Shown here: positions 9,933 through 21,823 of the stretch, in pieces
How the letters are laid out: each line of letters begins with the position of its first letter
How positions within the stretch are numbered: position 1 is the stretch's first letter
Source of the DNA: UTCFX2 sp963726375
GTDB taxonomy: Bacteria; Chloroflexota; Anaerolineae; Anaerolineales; UBA4823
Reading direction: 5' to 3'
Length of the DNA stretch: 64,000 bases
Assembly: GCA_963726375.1 (NCBI GenBank)
Contig: CAVSCE010000010.1
Coordinates: 1 to 64,000 of the forward strand
Notes under the pieces: generated by a model
Told to the model about the DNA's origin: nothing
Databases searched by the model: none
What the model saw: the letters and a program-made list of their open reading frames with translations, nothing else
Translations under genes and position numbers: made by a program

Positions 9933-10731
9933 CTAAGCCCCCACCGCCGAGTACTGCTTCAGCCCATTCCGCCAGGCCCAGCGGAAGACCCCGTAGAGGA
10001 CCACCAGCCAGAACAATCCGAGCGCGAATTTCCGGACGATCTCCTCCGAGGAGAGCTGGTTCAGGATGACCTGGATCGGAAAGTAGATCGAGAATTGAAA
10101 CGGCAAAACGCTCGCGATTTGCTGGAGGATCGGAGGCATCAGCGTGAGCGGCACAAACTGGCCGGAAAAAAGGATCCAGACGGCGGAGCTGAACTCAGAG
10201 ATCGAATAGACCCGCGTCGTCCAGAACGCAAGGCAGCTGATGATCGCGCCGATCAGGAAGGAAATCCCGTAGCCCAGGACCACCGCCGGCGACCGCCAGC
10301 TTTACCGAACCCCACGTCACCATGCTGTAATCCGGCTTTAAGAGCACGAACAGCAGCAGCCAGACCGGGATGAAAATCAACAGGATGAGTACCTTAAAAG
10401 CAAGGTCGTAGACCAGCGTGCCGGTCAGCAGGGGGTGCACGGGGCGAAGCAGCTCCCCGGAAAGTGTGCCGTCCTGGATTTTGTGGGTAAAGATGTGTCG
10501 GGTGATCTCACCGGTGAACTGGTCGGCGATCAGCGCAGTCAGATAGTAGACCGTGAAATCTGCCGCGGTCAGCCCATTTACGCTGCCTTTCGTATTGGCG
10601 ATGGAGCTCCAAACAGCCAGGTAGATGACTGGCGAGATCAGCCAGTAGAGCGGGTACATCAGCAGGTTGGCGCGGTACTGCCATTGCTCAGCCCAGGTCA
10701 CCTGCCAGAAGCGGTGGTAGATTTGCAGCAT
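9933..10731 (-). CDS. ABC-2 type permease (COG4587-like), copy 2, one frameshift
   Basis: Six-helix permease of about 265 residues starting MLQIYHRFWQVTWAEQWQYR and ending NGLKQYSAVGA. It is a close paralogue of the gene immediately upstream: start, middle (HPLLT.TL.Y, PDYSMVT, FWTTRVYSI.EF) and end are nearly the same in protein and DNA, so this is a recent tandem duplication. One frameshift lies near 10285. Its ATG directly follows the stop (TAG) of copy 1, and its own stop directly precedes the third permease. Confidence 0.82.
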
Positions 10732-11529
10732 CTAAGCCCCCACCGCCGAGTACTGTTTCAGCCCATTCTTCCAGACCCAGCGGAAGACGAGATAGGCGGC
10801 CGCCAGCCAGATCAGCCCGACCGCAAAACCCCGCATGATCTGCTCCGGCGAAAGCTGGTTCAGGATCACCTGGATCGGAAAATAGACCGCAAATTGAAAC
10901 GGGAGGTAGCTTGCGATCTGCTGGATCAACTCCGGCATCAGCGCGAGCGGGACGAACAGCCCGGAAAACAGCATGAAGAGCGCGTCGTAAAACTCTCCGA
11001 TCGAATAGACCCGCGTCGTCCAGAACGCCAGGCTTGCGACTGCCGCGCCGAGCAGGAAGCTGATCCCAAAGCCCATCACGACCGCCGGGACCGCCAGCAG
11101 GAGCGATTGGGCCGTCACCATGCTGTAATCCGGCCGGAAGATCAGGAACAGCAGGCACCAGATCGGCAGGAACACCAGGAAGATCAGCGCCTTAAAACTA
11201 ATGTTGTAGGTCAGCGTGTTGGTCAGCAGCGGATGCACCGGGCGCAGCAGCTCCGCCGAGAGGCTCCCGTCCTGGATCTTGTAGGGGAACACGTGCAGCG
11301 TGATCTCGCTGGTGAGCTGGTCGACGATCAGCAGGGTCATGTAATAGACCACGAAATCGTCCGCCGTCAGCCCGCTGACGTCGCCGTTGGCGTTCGCGAT
11401 CGTCGTCCAGACCGCCAGGTAGATGACCGGCTCGACGATCCAGTAGAGCAGGTACATCATGAAATTGGCGCGGTACTGCCACTGCTCCGCCCAGGTCACC
11501 TGCCAGAAGCGCCGGTAGATCTGCAGCAT
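10732..11529 (-). CDS. ABC-2 type permease (COG4587-like), copy 1
   Basis: Intact six-helix permease of 265 residues, MLQIYRRFWQVTWAEQWQYR to NGLKQYSAVGA. The start at 11529 is preferred to the ATG at 11547 because it matches copy 2 exactly and lies one base after the ATPase stop (TGA-G-ATG). With the ATPase and the other permeases it would form an exporter; the substrate is unknown for this class. The duplication could give two alternative heterodimers with the third permease. Confidence 0.88.
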   Translation of the reverse strand: MLQIYRRFWQVTWAEQWQYRANFMMYLLYWIVEPVIYLAVWTTIANANGDVSGLTADDFVVYYMTLLIVDQLTSEITLHVFPYKIQDGSLSAELLRPVHPLLTNTLTYNISFKALIFLVFLPIWCLLFLIFRPDYSMVTAQSLLLAVPAVVMGFGISFLLGAAVASLAFWTTRVYSIGEFYDALFMLFSGLFVPLALMPELIQQIASYLPFQFAVYFPIQVILNQLSPEQIMRGFAVGLIWLAAAYLVFRWVWKNGLKQYSAVGA

Positions 11530-11530
11530 C

Positions 11531-12526
11531 TCAATCCTGCTCCGCAAAGGCGCGCTCGATCACGGTCTCGATCGGCGGGTCTTCGATCGTCAGGTCGTGC
11601 ACCGGCAGTTCCTGCAGGATCCGGGCGGTGATCGCTGCGACCTCATCCGTTTTGACCTGGATGAACTGCTTGTCGCCGTTTTCGCCGGCCTCGACCAGCT
11701 CGCCATAGCAGCTCAGGTCGCATTCGCGCGCCTCGCCCAGCGCCACGCCGATCAGCTTGTATGGCGCGATCCGCCGCGAGAGGCTGGTGATCGATCCGTC
11801 GTACTTCAGCTTGCCCAGGTGGATGATGATGATCCGCTCGCACAGCGCCGTGACGTCGGCCATGTAGTGGCTGGTGAGCAGGATCGTCGCGCCCGGTCAG
11901 GCGGTTGTAATCCTGCAGGAACGAGCGGATGCGCGCCTGGGCGGTGATGTCCAGCCCGATCGTCGGCTCGTCGAGGAAGAGCACCTGCGGCCGGTGGAGC
12001 AGGCCCGCGGCCAGCTCGCACTTCATCCGCTCGCCGAGCGAGAGGTTGCGGACCGGCTTTTTGACGATCGGCGCCGAGCTCGAGCAGCTCGTCCAGCTCC
12101 TTGAGTGTCTTCTGAAACTGGTCGTCGGGGATGCGGTAGATCGCCTGGTTGAGCAGGAAGGAGTCGGCCGCCGGGATGTCCCAGGACAGCCGGTTGCGCT
12201 GGCCCATCACCAGCGTCATCGCCTTGAGGTAATTTGAATTCAAGCTCCCAGGGCGTGTAGCCGAGCACCCGGGCGTTCCCGCCGGTGGGGTGGAGCAGCC
12301 CGGAGAGCATCTTGAGCGTGGTCGTCTTGCCCGCGCCGTTTGGCCCGAGAAAGCCGACGATCTCGCCCTGCCCGATCCGGAAGCTCACCTGCTTGACGGC
12401 CTGCACGTCCTTGTAGCGCCGCTTGAAGAAGCTGCGCGCCGCCGCTGTGAACCCGCCCTCGCGCTCGCTGACCTTGTAGGTCTTGCTCAGCTGTTCGACG
12501 ATGATTGTCTCGTTCTCGGAAGACAT
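11531..12526 (-). CDS. ABC exporter ATP-binding protein (COG4586/NatA-like), frameshifted
   Basis: First gene of the cassette, about 330 residues. Walker A GPNGAGKTT is at residue ~64, the signature LSLGERMKCELAA and Walker B VLFLDEPTIGLD follow, and a C-terminal regulatory extension ends in VIERAFAEQD. Frames change near 12245, 12070 and 11890, in each case inside conserved sequence, so the gene is probably intact in the organism. The start MSSENET (12526) is preferred over upstream codons because the family homology starts with EQLSKTYKV. Pairing with PF06182 permeases is typical of this ATPase group. Confidence 0.85.
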
Positions 12527-12619
12527 AATCTGGCCTCGATTTGGATCGCGTGAGGGGGAATTGTAGCATAAAAGCTCGAACCGAAATCCGACCTTGACAT
12601 CATCTTCACACTGGATCAC

Positions 12620-15534
12620 TTACCGCTCCACCACCGGCAGGAACAGGCTCCAGGTCGCATCCAGCCGCTGGCCGAAGATTTCAAATTCGTTGTCCATCAG
12701 CGGCGGGGTGTCGTCGTCGCCCTGCCAGACCACCAGGCATTCGTCCTCCGCGGACATGCACGCGACCGCAGCCGCAGCCGCGTTGAAATGGGTCGACCCG
12801 TCCGGCCCCATGCTCGAGATGCGCAGGTCGTCCGGCCCGACCTGGGCGCCAAGCGTGTCCAGCCGCTGGACAAATATTTCAAACTCGTCGTCGACCAATC
12901 GCCCCGTGCCGTCATCGGCCTGCCAGGCCACAAGATACTGGTTTTTCTGTGGATTAAATGCGACCGCCGGGAAAAAGGCGTCGTAAACAGTGACCCCAAT
13001 ACTGCGGATGTCGCTGATATGGAAATCATCAGCTCCAAGCTCCGCTCCGGCTGCGCTCAGCAGCTGGCCGAAAATTTCGAACTCGTCCTCGGAGACTGGC
13101 GCGTTGTCATCCCCCGCGCCAGACCACCAGGTATTCATTCGAGATGCTGTTGTAAACGGCCTCGGGCGTGAAGGCGTTCCAGTAGATGTAATTGTCCCAT
13201 CCCATCGCGCTGATCCGGAACTCGTCCGTCCCGAGCAGGGCGCCGAGGGCGTTCAGGCGGCGTCCGAAAATCTCGAAATCTTCATTAATCAGCAGCCCTG
13301 CCTCGGTGTCGCCCGACCAGACGACCAGATATTCGTTCGCAGCGCTGTTAAAGGCGATGTCCGGCTCCGATGCGTCGAAGCTGGCGTCGCCGTCCGGGCC
13401 CATGCTGCTGATCCGGAATTCGTCCGTCCCGAGCGGGACGCCGAGGATGCTGATCCGCCTCCCGAAGATCTCTTTCTCGTTATCCACCAGCGGGGCGGTA
13501 TTCGTGTCGCCCTCCCAGACGGTCAAATATTCATGATTCGTGTTATTGAAGACAAGCCGCGGGTTCTTCGCCTCGTAAATCACGCTGCCTTCAACCCCCA
13601 TCGTGCTGATCCGGAAGTCGTCCGGCCCGACCTGTCCACCGGCCGAATCCAGCCGCTGCCCGTAGATCTCCAGCTCGCCGTCGACGAAATCATCCCCGTG
13701 CCAGACGACCAGATATTCGTTGTTCGTGCTGTTCCAGGCGACTGCCGGGGCGGAGGCGTGATAGCTTGCGTTTCCATCCGGTCCCATCGTGCTGACCTGG
13801 AAAGCCGCCCCGTAGAGCGTTCCGTCCGTGCCGTTCAAGAATTGGCCAAAGATCTCCCAGCCGCCGTCACCGAGGACGGGTTTGCCCGACCAAACGACCA
13901 GGTAGCGCTCGTCCGTGCTGTTGAAGGCGATATCCGGGCTGGAGGCGCCGCCGGAGGCCGGGTCCGGACCCATGCAGCTGATCCGGAAGTCGTCCGTCCC
14001 GATCTCCATCCCCGTTCCTTCCAGCCGCTGGCCGTAGATCTCGTATTCGCCAGACAGCTGGGGCGTATCCGGGGCTGCGTTTTCAGCTTCGGTGCCGGAT
14101 TCCAGCCTCGCCCCCAGGTCCGTGCCCTGCCAGACCACCAGGTACTGCTTGTCGGAGTTGTTGTATGCCAGTGCCGGCAAAGCTGCGAGGTAGGAATCGT
14201 CTCCATCGGGTCCCATGCTGCTGATCTTGAGATCGTCGCTTCCGATTTCTTCCCCTGCCGAGCTCAGCCGCTGGCTGTAAAGCTCGCGATCGAAGCCTGC
14301 AATCGCGTCCCAAACTGCCAGGTATTCATCGCGGCTGCTGTTGTAAACAACCTCCACGCTGTAGTCATCGGGGTAAGCCTGGCCTTCCCACCCGGTGTCG
14401 CTGATCCTGAAATCGTCGCTCCCAACCTCAGCGCCTGAGCTGCTGATCCGCTGGCCGAAGACCTCGAATTTTCCGTCGGCTGCATCATCTCCCTTCCAGG
14501 CGACGAAGTATTCCTGGGAGGTGCTGTTAAAAGCCAGGCTGGGGTAGTACGCATCAAAATTGGGATTTTCATCCGGTCCCATCGTGCTGATCCGAAAATC
14601 ATAAGGGCTGACCTCTATTCCCGGCTGAGTTGAGCCGTTGGACGAAAATTTCAATCTCACCGCTGAACCGTATCACTGCCATGCCAGGCGACCAGGGTTT
14701 CGCCGCTGATGCTGTTGTTCACTACAGACGGACTTCCGGCGAAGAACGACAGGTCCCCGTAAGGTCCCATACTGCTGATTTGAAAATCATCCGAGCCAGT
14801 CGCTTCACCGGAAGCCGTCAGGCGCTGACCGTAGATCTCATAACCACTGGATGCTGACGCATCAATACCATGCCAGACCACCAGATATTCGTTGCTGACG
14901 CTGTTGTATGTCACCGCAGGTGAACGGGCGATAATGCTTCATCACCTTCTGGCCCCATGCTGCTGATGCGGAAGTCGTTCGAGCCGACCTCTTCTCCTGC
15001 TGAGCTCAGCCGCTGACCGAAGATCTCTTCATCATTTGCCTGTTCGATGTTGGAATAAAACGAGCATTGCCAGACGACCAGGTACTCGTTCGACTGATAG
15101 TTGAAGGTCACTGCAGGTTCTAAAAAATGAGTAGATGTTGAATCCCAATCAGGATGAATAAATGTGATATTGACTGCCAGACCGAGCAGCTCGCCGGTGG
15201 TGGCATCGATCCGCTGGGAGAATATCCCCCTTTCGCCCTCCCACGCCTCGTACCCCCCCCACACCACCAGGAACTCATTCGCCGCCGCGTTATATGCCGC
15301 GGCAGGTGGACCGGCCCAGCCGTCCTCATCCTCCGCCTGCCCCATCCGGCTGATCAGGAAGTCGTCCAGGCCGATTTCAGCATCCGGCCGCAGATCGTCC
15401 GGGAGGTCTGGCTCCTGCTGAAGCGGGGCTGCCAGCGCCGGAGGGATCGGTTCAGATTGGGATGGAACGCCTGGTGTCCAGAGTGCGCCAATGAAAGCGG
15501 CGATCAGCACTGCAGCGAGCGTCTTTTTGTCCAT
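12620..15534 (-). CDS. Secreted protein with 13 'VVW-FGQR' repeats and LPVV tail, frameshifted
   Basis: About 970 residues: signal peptide (MDKKTLAAVLIAAFIGALW), then 13 repeats of roughly 62-66 residues with the pattern DDFRISxMGPDG...AYNSxxNEYLVVWxGDD...EIFGQRL. It ends SLFLPVVER-stop. Frame changes near 14935, 14660 and 13110 keep the repeat phase. I do not recognise a named family for the repeat; length and pattern (a VVW strand, aromatic-Gly-Gln-Arg turn) suggest a beta-propeller or beta-sandwich stack. The same repeat forms the N-terminal half of the two giant proteins at 37.9-47.8 kb. No catalytic residues are apparent. Transcribed divergently from the FG-GAP gene. Confidence 0.78.
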
Positions 15535-15566
15535 AAATTCCCTCGTGCGAGATCGATAGGAAGTTA

Positions 15567-15595
15567 TTGATTTTGACCGGCAGACGGTCTATAAT
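15567..15595 (+). promoter_or_regulatory. Sigma-70-type promoter for the FG-GAP gene
   Basis: TTGATT (15567-15572), 17-bp spacer, TATAAT (15590-15595). The leader to ATG 15919 would be about 320 nt; the remaining 15596-15918 shows no clear RNA structure, though one reading frame is open from 15730. Confidence 0.5.
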
Positions 15596-15918
15596 GTTTT
15601 TAGCTTTACCATCGCGATTATATCAACCTTGCATGAGCATTGATAAGGAAATTCTAAGCGCTCTTTGCCGTGCTGGTACGGGGACAATCAAACCTCTTCC
15701 AGCTGATATCGTGAGGTGAAGGTAAGAGCATGTCTCTCTGCCGCAAGGCGTTCCCTTTGATTATCCGGCTCCGGGCCGATTTCCTGGAGCAGCCTTCAAA
15801 TGTTGGCTGGGCGAAGCCCGGAATCCCGGCGAACTCAGCCGCATCATACCCGGCAACCTGGCAGAGCGGGAAACCAGCCAGGACCTCCAGAGCCATACCT
15901 CAGAAAAGGGACAAAAAG

Positions 15919-18900
15919 ATGAAACCGTCGATGAATTCAGCACTCTGCGCTTTTTTAAGCCTGGTCATTGCCGCAATCCTGATCGCCGCGCCACAGCCTG
16001 CAAACCAGGGATGGATCTTAGAAAGCGGCCTGGAAAATAATCCTTCGGTTGAAGCGGTGGATTCTCCGGAAGTAGGCTTCCGGCAGGGAGAATACCAGGT
16101 CAGCTGGCTGGCCGGCGATGCCGCCTATCTGGCGAATAACCAGGCTCAAGACCTGAATGCCAACTTCCTGCCTGCAGGCATCCGGGTCTTCCCGCAGAGC
16201 GAGGCCGACCCCCGTTGGCAGCTCGGGATGCGCCTGACTGGTTGGGGATATCTCGGGTCGGTCCAGTCTTTGGCGCCTGGGGAGATGGTTGTCGAAGGAG
16301 CGCGGGTTGAGTATCAGCGCGGCCCTCTGACCGAATGGTATCTCAATGCTGAAAATGGCCTCGAGCAGGGTTTCACGCTTGCGGATCGGCCTGCTGCTCT
16401 GCAAGACGGCCGGCCGTTGGTTTTAGAGATCGAAATCGAGGGGGATCTGCAGCCAGTCTTAACGGAAGACCGCACGGCGGTCAATTTTATCGGCGCCAGT
16501 GGCTTTACCGAGCTGCGCTACGGGGGGCTGAGTGCCTTTGACTCGCTTGGGCGAACGCTCAACGCCTGGTTGGAGCTCGCATCGGACCCGCTGGATCGAT
16601 CCGTGCCGGCCCGTCTGAAAATCCTCGTTGAGGACGATCTGGCCAGCTACCCGCTGCTGATAGATCCGCTGCTTTCCAGCCCGGTCTGGACCGCCGAAGG
16701 TAATCAGCATTGGGCTAAATTTGGGGACTCGCTCAGCAGTTCCGGCGACGTCAACGGCGATGGATATGACGACCTGATCGTTGGAGCCCATCTTTTCGAC
16801 AGCGGGCAGGTCGAAGAGGGCAAGGCATTCGTGTTCTTCGGGTCCGCTTCGGGATTGAGCACGACCGCAGGTTGGACAGCTGAGACTGGGATGGACAATA
16901 CCTATTTCGCGAGAGCAGTAGGGTCTGCCGGCGATGTGAATGGGGATGGATATGACGATATCCTGATCATTGGCGGGTCGGATAACGATCCGGGTTATAT
17001 TGAAAACAAAGCTTTTCTCTATCTCGGTTCAGCGACAGGCCTGGGACCAAACGGGACGACGACCAACGCCGATTGGATCGCAGAGACCTCGCCGACCAAT
17101 TCGCAGTTCTATTTCTTAATGAACCGACCAGGTGATTTCAACGGTGACGGCTTCGACGACATCATGATTGCTACACTGTCGACGGTGTTCGCCTGGTACG
17201 GGGGGCTGACCGGAATGGGAGACACCGGCACCCCGGCGAATGCAGATTGGACAGCTTCGGCAGGCGCTGGTTTCGGACATGACTTAGGTTCGCTGGGGGA
17301 TCTCACAGGCGACGGCTATGACGACGCGATCATTGGTTCAATGGAAGGGGCAATCGTCCACGTATATTCCGGATCGTCAGGCGGGCTGCTTTCGACGCCG
17401 ACCTGGACCGCCACCGGGACGAATTATTTCGGTTTGTCCGTATCTGGCGGTGACGTCAATGGGGATGGTTATGCGGACGCCCTGATCGGCGACCCTTCGG
17501 GCATGGGTAGGGCGGCGAGCTCTGGATTGGTCTATGCATGGTATGGCTCAGCTGCCGGCTTAGGCGATCCAGGCACGCCGGCAAATGCCGACTGGTCGGA
17601 AAGCGGCAAAGACCAGGGTAGCCGCCTGGGTTACGATATGCAGGTTGTCGGCGATGTCGACGGCGACGGCTTTGACGATGTAGTCGCAGGGATGCCAAAC
17701 GGAAACACCTTCTGGGGTGGGATGCAGTTTTATCATGGTTCGCCAGATGGTTTAATCCATCCCCCGAGTTGGAGTGTGCAGGGTGCGAAGTATAACGATA
17801 AATACGGCGAAGTCGTCGCCCCGGCCGGGGACGTCAACGGGGATGGGTATGCGGACGTTGCGGTCAGCGCAGTCGAATTTTCCTCTGATACCGGATATAA
17901 CAACGAATATGAAGGGCGGGTCTATGTCTACCCAGGCTCGTTCCTGCCCGAGCGCCACCGCCGGATTGGAGCCTCCAGGGATCGCGTGATAATGGCATGC
18001 TGGGCATGTCGGCAGCATTCGCCGGGGACGTCAATGGAGACGGCTTCAGCGACCTGATCCTGGGTGAGCCAGGCAACGACAGCCTGGCCGGGCGCGCCTA
18101 CATCCACCATGGCTCGGCTGGCGGTCCATCAGCATTTCCGGATGCGCTGCTGACCCGCGATGTGCTGGGCGACCGCTTCGGGAATGCCATCGCCGGAGCC
18201 GGCGACGTGGACGATGACGGATACGACGATGTGATCATCGGCGATCCAAATTATTCGAATGGGCAGACGAAGGAAGGTGCCTGCCTTCCTTTACTATGGC
18301 TCTGATACGGGCTTGATCACTGCATCAGGCTGGTACACGGAAAGCAACTATGCCGGGCGAGTTCGGTACCTCGGTGACCGCGGGCGATGTGAACGGAGAC
18401 GGTTTCGACGATGTGATCATTGGTCGGCCATATATCCCTCGATCCCGGACAACGTCGGGGAGTACTGGTCTATTACGGGTCCGATGCGGGCTCAGGCCCG
18501 CGCCCAATTGGACGGCCATGCAGAGCGACCCCGGCGGATGGTACCTGGGTTTTGTTGTCAGCGGTGCAGGGGACGTTAATGGCGATGGCTTTGACGATGT
18601 GATGGCTGCCCAGGACGGCCTGGTGCTGGTCTGGTACGGTTCGGCAGACGGCCTGGGGGACGATGGGCCGTACATGCTCGGCGCCGACTGGATGGCGGAA
18701 CCGGCCCAGTCGAGCGCCTATTTTGGCTGGGCGCTGGGTTCTGGAGATGTGAATGGCGATGGGCTCAGCGATGTTTTGATCGGCTCGCCGATGTACGACC
18801 CGTCAACCGCGTAAAGCAACTTTGGTGCAGTATTCATTTGGTACGGCTCAGAATCCCAACGGGTTAGGCGATGCCGGGACCCCGGCGAATGCGGACAGGA

Positions 18901-19968
18901 TGCTGCCGGATACAAGCCTAACACCTACTTCGGTTGGGCGTTCACGGCGGCCGGCGACCTGACAGGCGACGGGCGGGACGACCCGAATGTAGGTGCTTAC
19001 TCCTATACGACGCGGTTTTACGGCCAGGGCAGGGTGTTCGTATAACCCCGCGGCAGTTCCATTGGTCCGCTTCCGCCGCCAAATTGGGAATCAGAGATTG
19101 ACCAGACGAATGCCTTGTTAGGGAGGAGTTCGATTCGAACGGCGACTTGAACGGTGACGGCCTGGACGACCTGGTGGTTGGAGCGCCGGGTTACGGTTGG
19201 CCGGATGACTCGATCTCGACAAATGGGCGCGGCGGAGCCTTTGTGTATTACGGCGAAGAGGTCACGAACCCGACCCCGCTGATAGTCAGCATCGATCCAG
19301 ATGGTGCGGAGGCAGGCGGGTCTAATTTCTCGATTACCCTTACCGGGAATGGATTTGTCCCTCTTGATTCGGAAGTCCGAATGACCGGCGACCTGCTGGT
19401 GTCGGAATATATCTCATCATCGCAGTTCCGCCCTTGTTCCAGCCGTAAAAATAGCCACCCTGGGCGCCTTCCCGGTCACGGTGGTCAACCCGGCCCCTGG
19501 CGGCGGTACTTCGGAGGCAGTCTTCCTTTTCACATCCGAGACCGGCGCGCAGGTGACTGAATTTGACGCTGGGACCAGCCTCGACCCCCTCGGCACGGCG
19601 GTTGCCAGCACCTCGGTGTTGACAGCCACCGCGAGTGGGGTTGGGACTGTGATCGTCGCCCTATACGAATCCAACCCCGGCGGTGCCCTCAGCTTCACCT
19701 CCAGCGGCTCGTTCATGGACGTCAGCCTGAGTTATGGCAACGCGTTCACCTCTGTATCGGTCGATTACTGCGGCCTGGGGGGTGGCAGCGAGGTCCACTG
19801 GTGGGACGGATCGACCTGGGCGCTCGTTTCGCCCCAGGTCTACGACCCGCTGACCGGCTGCGTGACGATGACGCTCGATGATGCCTCCTCGCCGACCTCG
19901 CCCAGTTGTCCGGCACACCCTTCGCCGCCTCGGGGACTTCGATCTACCTGCCGGTGATCCGGAGATGA
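15919..19968 (+). CDS. Secreted FG-GAP (integrin-like) repeat protein with IPT domain and YLPV tail, frameshifted
   Basis: About 1350 residues. ATG 15919 precedes a signal peptide (AALCAFLSL-type core after MKPSMNS) and a ~250-residue N-terminal domain of unknown kind. From about 16690 there are some 13 FG-GAP repeats with calcium-binding loops GDVNGDGYDDLIVG, as in integrin alpha propellers. An IPT/TIG-like domain (PLIVSIDPDGAEAGGSNFSI...) starts near 19280, and the protein ends SIYLPVIRR-stop. About ten frame changes occur after 17940; an apparent stop at 19044 lies in the middle of the repeat series and is attributed to one of them. The frame is clean from 15919 to about 17940. Adhesion or polymer binding is possible but only inferred. 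Confidence 0.78.
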
Positions 19969-20081
19969 GCCGCAAGTTGAGATGTTATCGCTCGAAAAAG
20001 TTCCAGCTTTTTCTGGCCTGATCGTTAGAGCAAACCATCGCTCGAAAATTGTTGTGATTGAACAAAAAAAGGAGATAGGCA

Positions 20082-21675
20082 ATGCACGAGATCCGGTCGA
20101 AACCAAAAAAATTCTTCAGCTTGTCTTTCTTCGTTGCCCTCATCACGTTCCTCGCAATCTGCTTCACCCCCGCCTCAGCCGGCTACCGCCCGACCGCCGG
20201 CGCGGTCACCGGGATGGCGATGTATTACGGCAACCTCGCTCCGGGGATACAATATCATCGTATGTTATTATCTCCAGAATTATGGATCGCAGCCGGATGG
20301 CTGCACCAACATCACCAGTCCGGGCGGTTCCTATTTTCTCGGAGGTGCTGATCCCGGTGAGTATGTGATCGCGGCGGAAATGGATGTCGATGGCATCGGC
20401 GGTCCCCGCAGCCTGGCGATCCGATGGGGTATTATCGATGCAAATGGGGATGGTGACCCGGACACTGGTCACAGTGGGCAGCGATCCTGTTCACCGGGAT
20501 CGATATCCCGCTGAAAATTGCGAATGACACCGGACAATTGATCATCTACGTGGATGACAGCGCGACAGGCGAGAACAACGGTGGCACTCTGGGACGGATG
20601 CCATTACGGCAGCTGCAGCAGCATCCTGGACCCAGCAGAGACGATTCTGCCCGGGACAGAGATCTGGGTCGCCGCCGGCACCTATAAGCCGAAACCGGGA
20701 CCTCTCGCAGCAGCACCTTCAAGCTCAAGAACAACGTCGCGATCTACGGCGGCTTTGCCGGGACGGAGATCCTGCGCCACCACCGGATAAAAGCAGGTAA
20801 CGAGACCATCTTGAGCGGTGACATCGGACGCCATCGGCACCTGGACGGATAACAGTTATGCTGTCGTAACCGGCAACAGCACCGACAATACCGCAGTCCT
20901 GAGCGACGTCACGATCATGGACGGCCGGGCGGACGCCTCCTGGGATAAGGGCGGCGGGGTCCAGATCACGGGGGGCAGCCCGACGATCGCCAACGTCCGC
21001 TTCCTGCACAACTATGCTGTCTACCACGGCGGCGGCATCTCGATCCAGGGCTCTACCACCAACCCCACCCGGATCATCAACTGCACCTTCAGCGGCAATC
21101 AAACAACCGCTAACGGCTCCGGGATCGCGGTCTACAACCAGGCCAAGGCCACGATCGTCAACAGCAGCTTCACCCTGAATACTGCCCCTGCCGGCGCTCT
21201 GACGGTGATGCACGCCGGGACGATCGTCACCGCCCGAAATCTCATCCTTTATGGAAATTCAGCCAAGCAGATCGACGACCAGAACAGCGCGACCTTCTCG
21301 CTGGCCAACAGCATCCTCCAGGGGGCCTGCCCGGTCCAGCCCGGACTGACCTGCACCAACATCACAAGCCTCGACCCGCTTTTTGTGGATTCGAACGGGA
21401 CGGATAACACCTCGGGCACGCTGGACGACAACCTGCGCCTGCTGTGGACCTCGCCGGCGGTCGACGCCGGCGACAACGCCGCTGTTTTTGCAGATAATAT
21501 GGACCTGGACGGCGATGGGGATTTCACGGAGCCTGCTCCGCTTGATATGGATCTGTTCTCGCGCTTCGAAGCCTTCCCCGGGGCGGATACCGGCCTGGGC
21601 ACGCCGCCTGTCGTCGACATCGGCGCCTATGAGGTTGCGCCCTGGAAGATCTTCCTGCCGGCGATCATGAAATAG
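20082..21675 (+). CDS. Secreted parallel beta-helix protein (choice-of-anchor Q type), copy 1, frameshifted
   Basis: About 530 residues: signal peptide ending CFTPASA, an N-terminal GYRPTAGAVTGMAMYYG domain, a linker with YVDDSATGENNG, and a right-handed beta-helix with repeated motifs (GGVQITGGSPTIANVRFLHN, GGGISIQGS, INCTFSGN). The final LDPLFVDSNG...SPAVDAGDN...DIGAYE block is typical of choice-of-anchor Q proteins. It ends KIFLPAIMK-stop. Frame changes cluster at 20240-20830; from 20830 on the frame is open. RBS GGAG lies seven bases before ATG 20082. Beta-helix folds often bind or cleave polysaccharides; no lyase residues can be assigned. Confidence 0.8.
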
Positions 21676-21754
21676 GTTGGAGCAGTCGAAGGATAAAGCT
21701 TTCAAAAAGCATGATTGCAGTGACGATTTCAATCGTCTGATTGCTGTCCCATAT

Positions 21755-21783
21755 ACCCGAAAAGATCCGAAGACCTTTCGGGT
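21755..21783 (+). terminator. Possible terminator between the beta-helix paralogues
   Basis: ACCCGAAA (21755) pairs with TTTCGGGT (21776), loop 13 nt, with a weak T tail. A second short hairpin GACGATT-TC-AATCGTC is at 21722-21737. Confidence 0.45.
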
Positions 21784-21823
21784 TTGGGTGACCAGATAAG
21801 AAATGTAAATAAGGAGAAAGGCA

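Noticed and set aside
10435..11631. 398-residue plus-strand frame opposite the ABC permeases
   Set aside because: Shadow of GC-rich codons; the minus strand encodes conserved permeases.
12990..14438. 482-residue plus-strand frame opposite the VVW-repeat protein
   Set aside because: Antisense of a repetitive gene; no signal peptide, no domain, opposite frame follows the repeats.
19044..19046. Possible separate gene starting after the stop at 19044
   Set aside because: FG-GAP repeat resumes in another frame within 100 bp and the signal peptide is missing; treated as the same gene.
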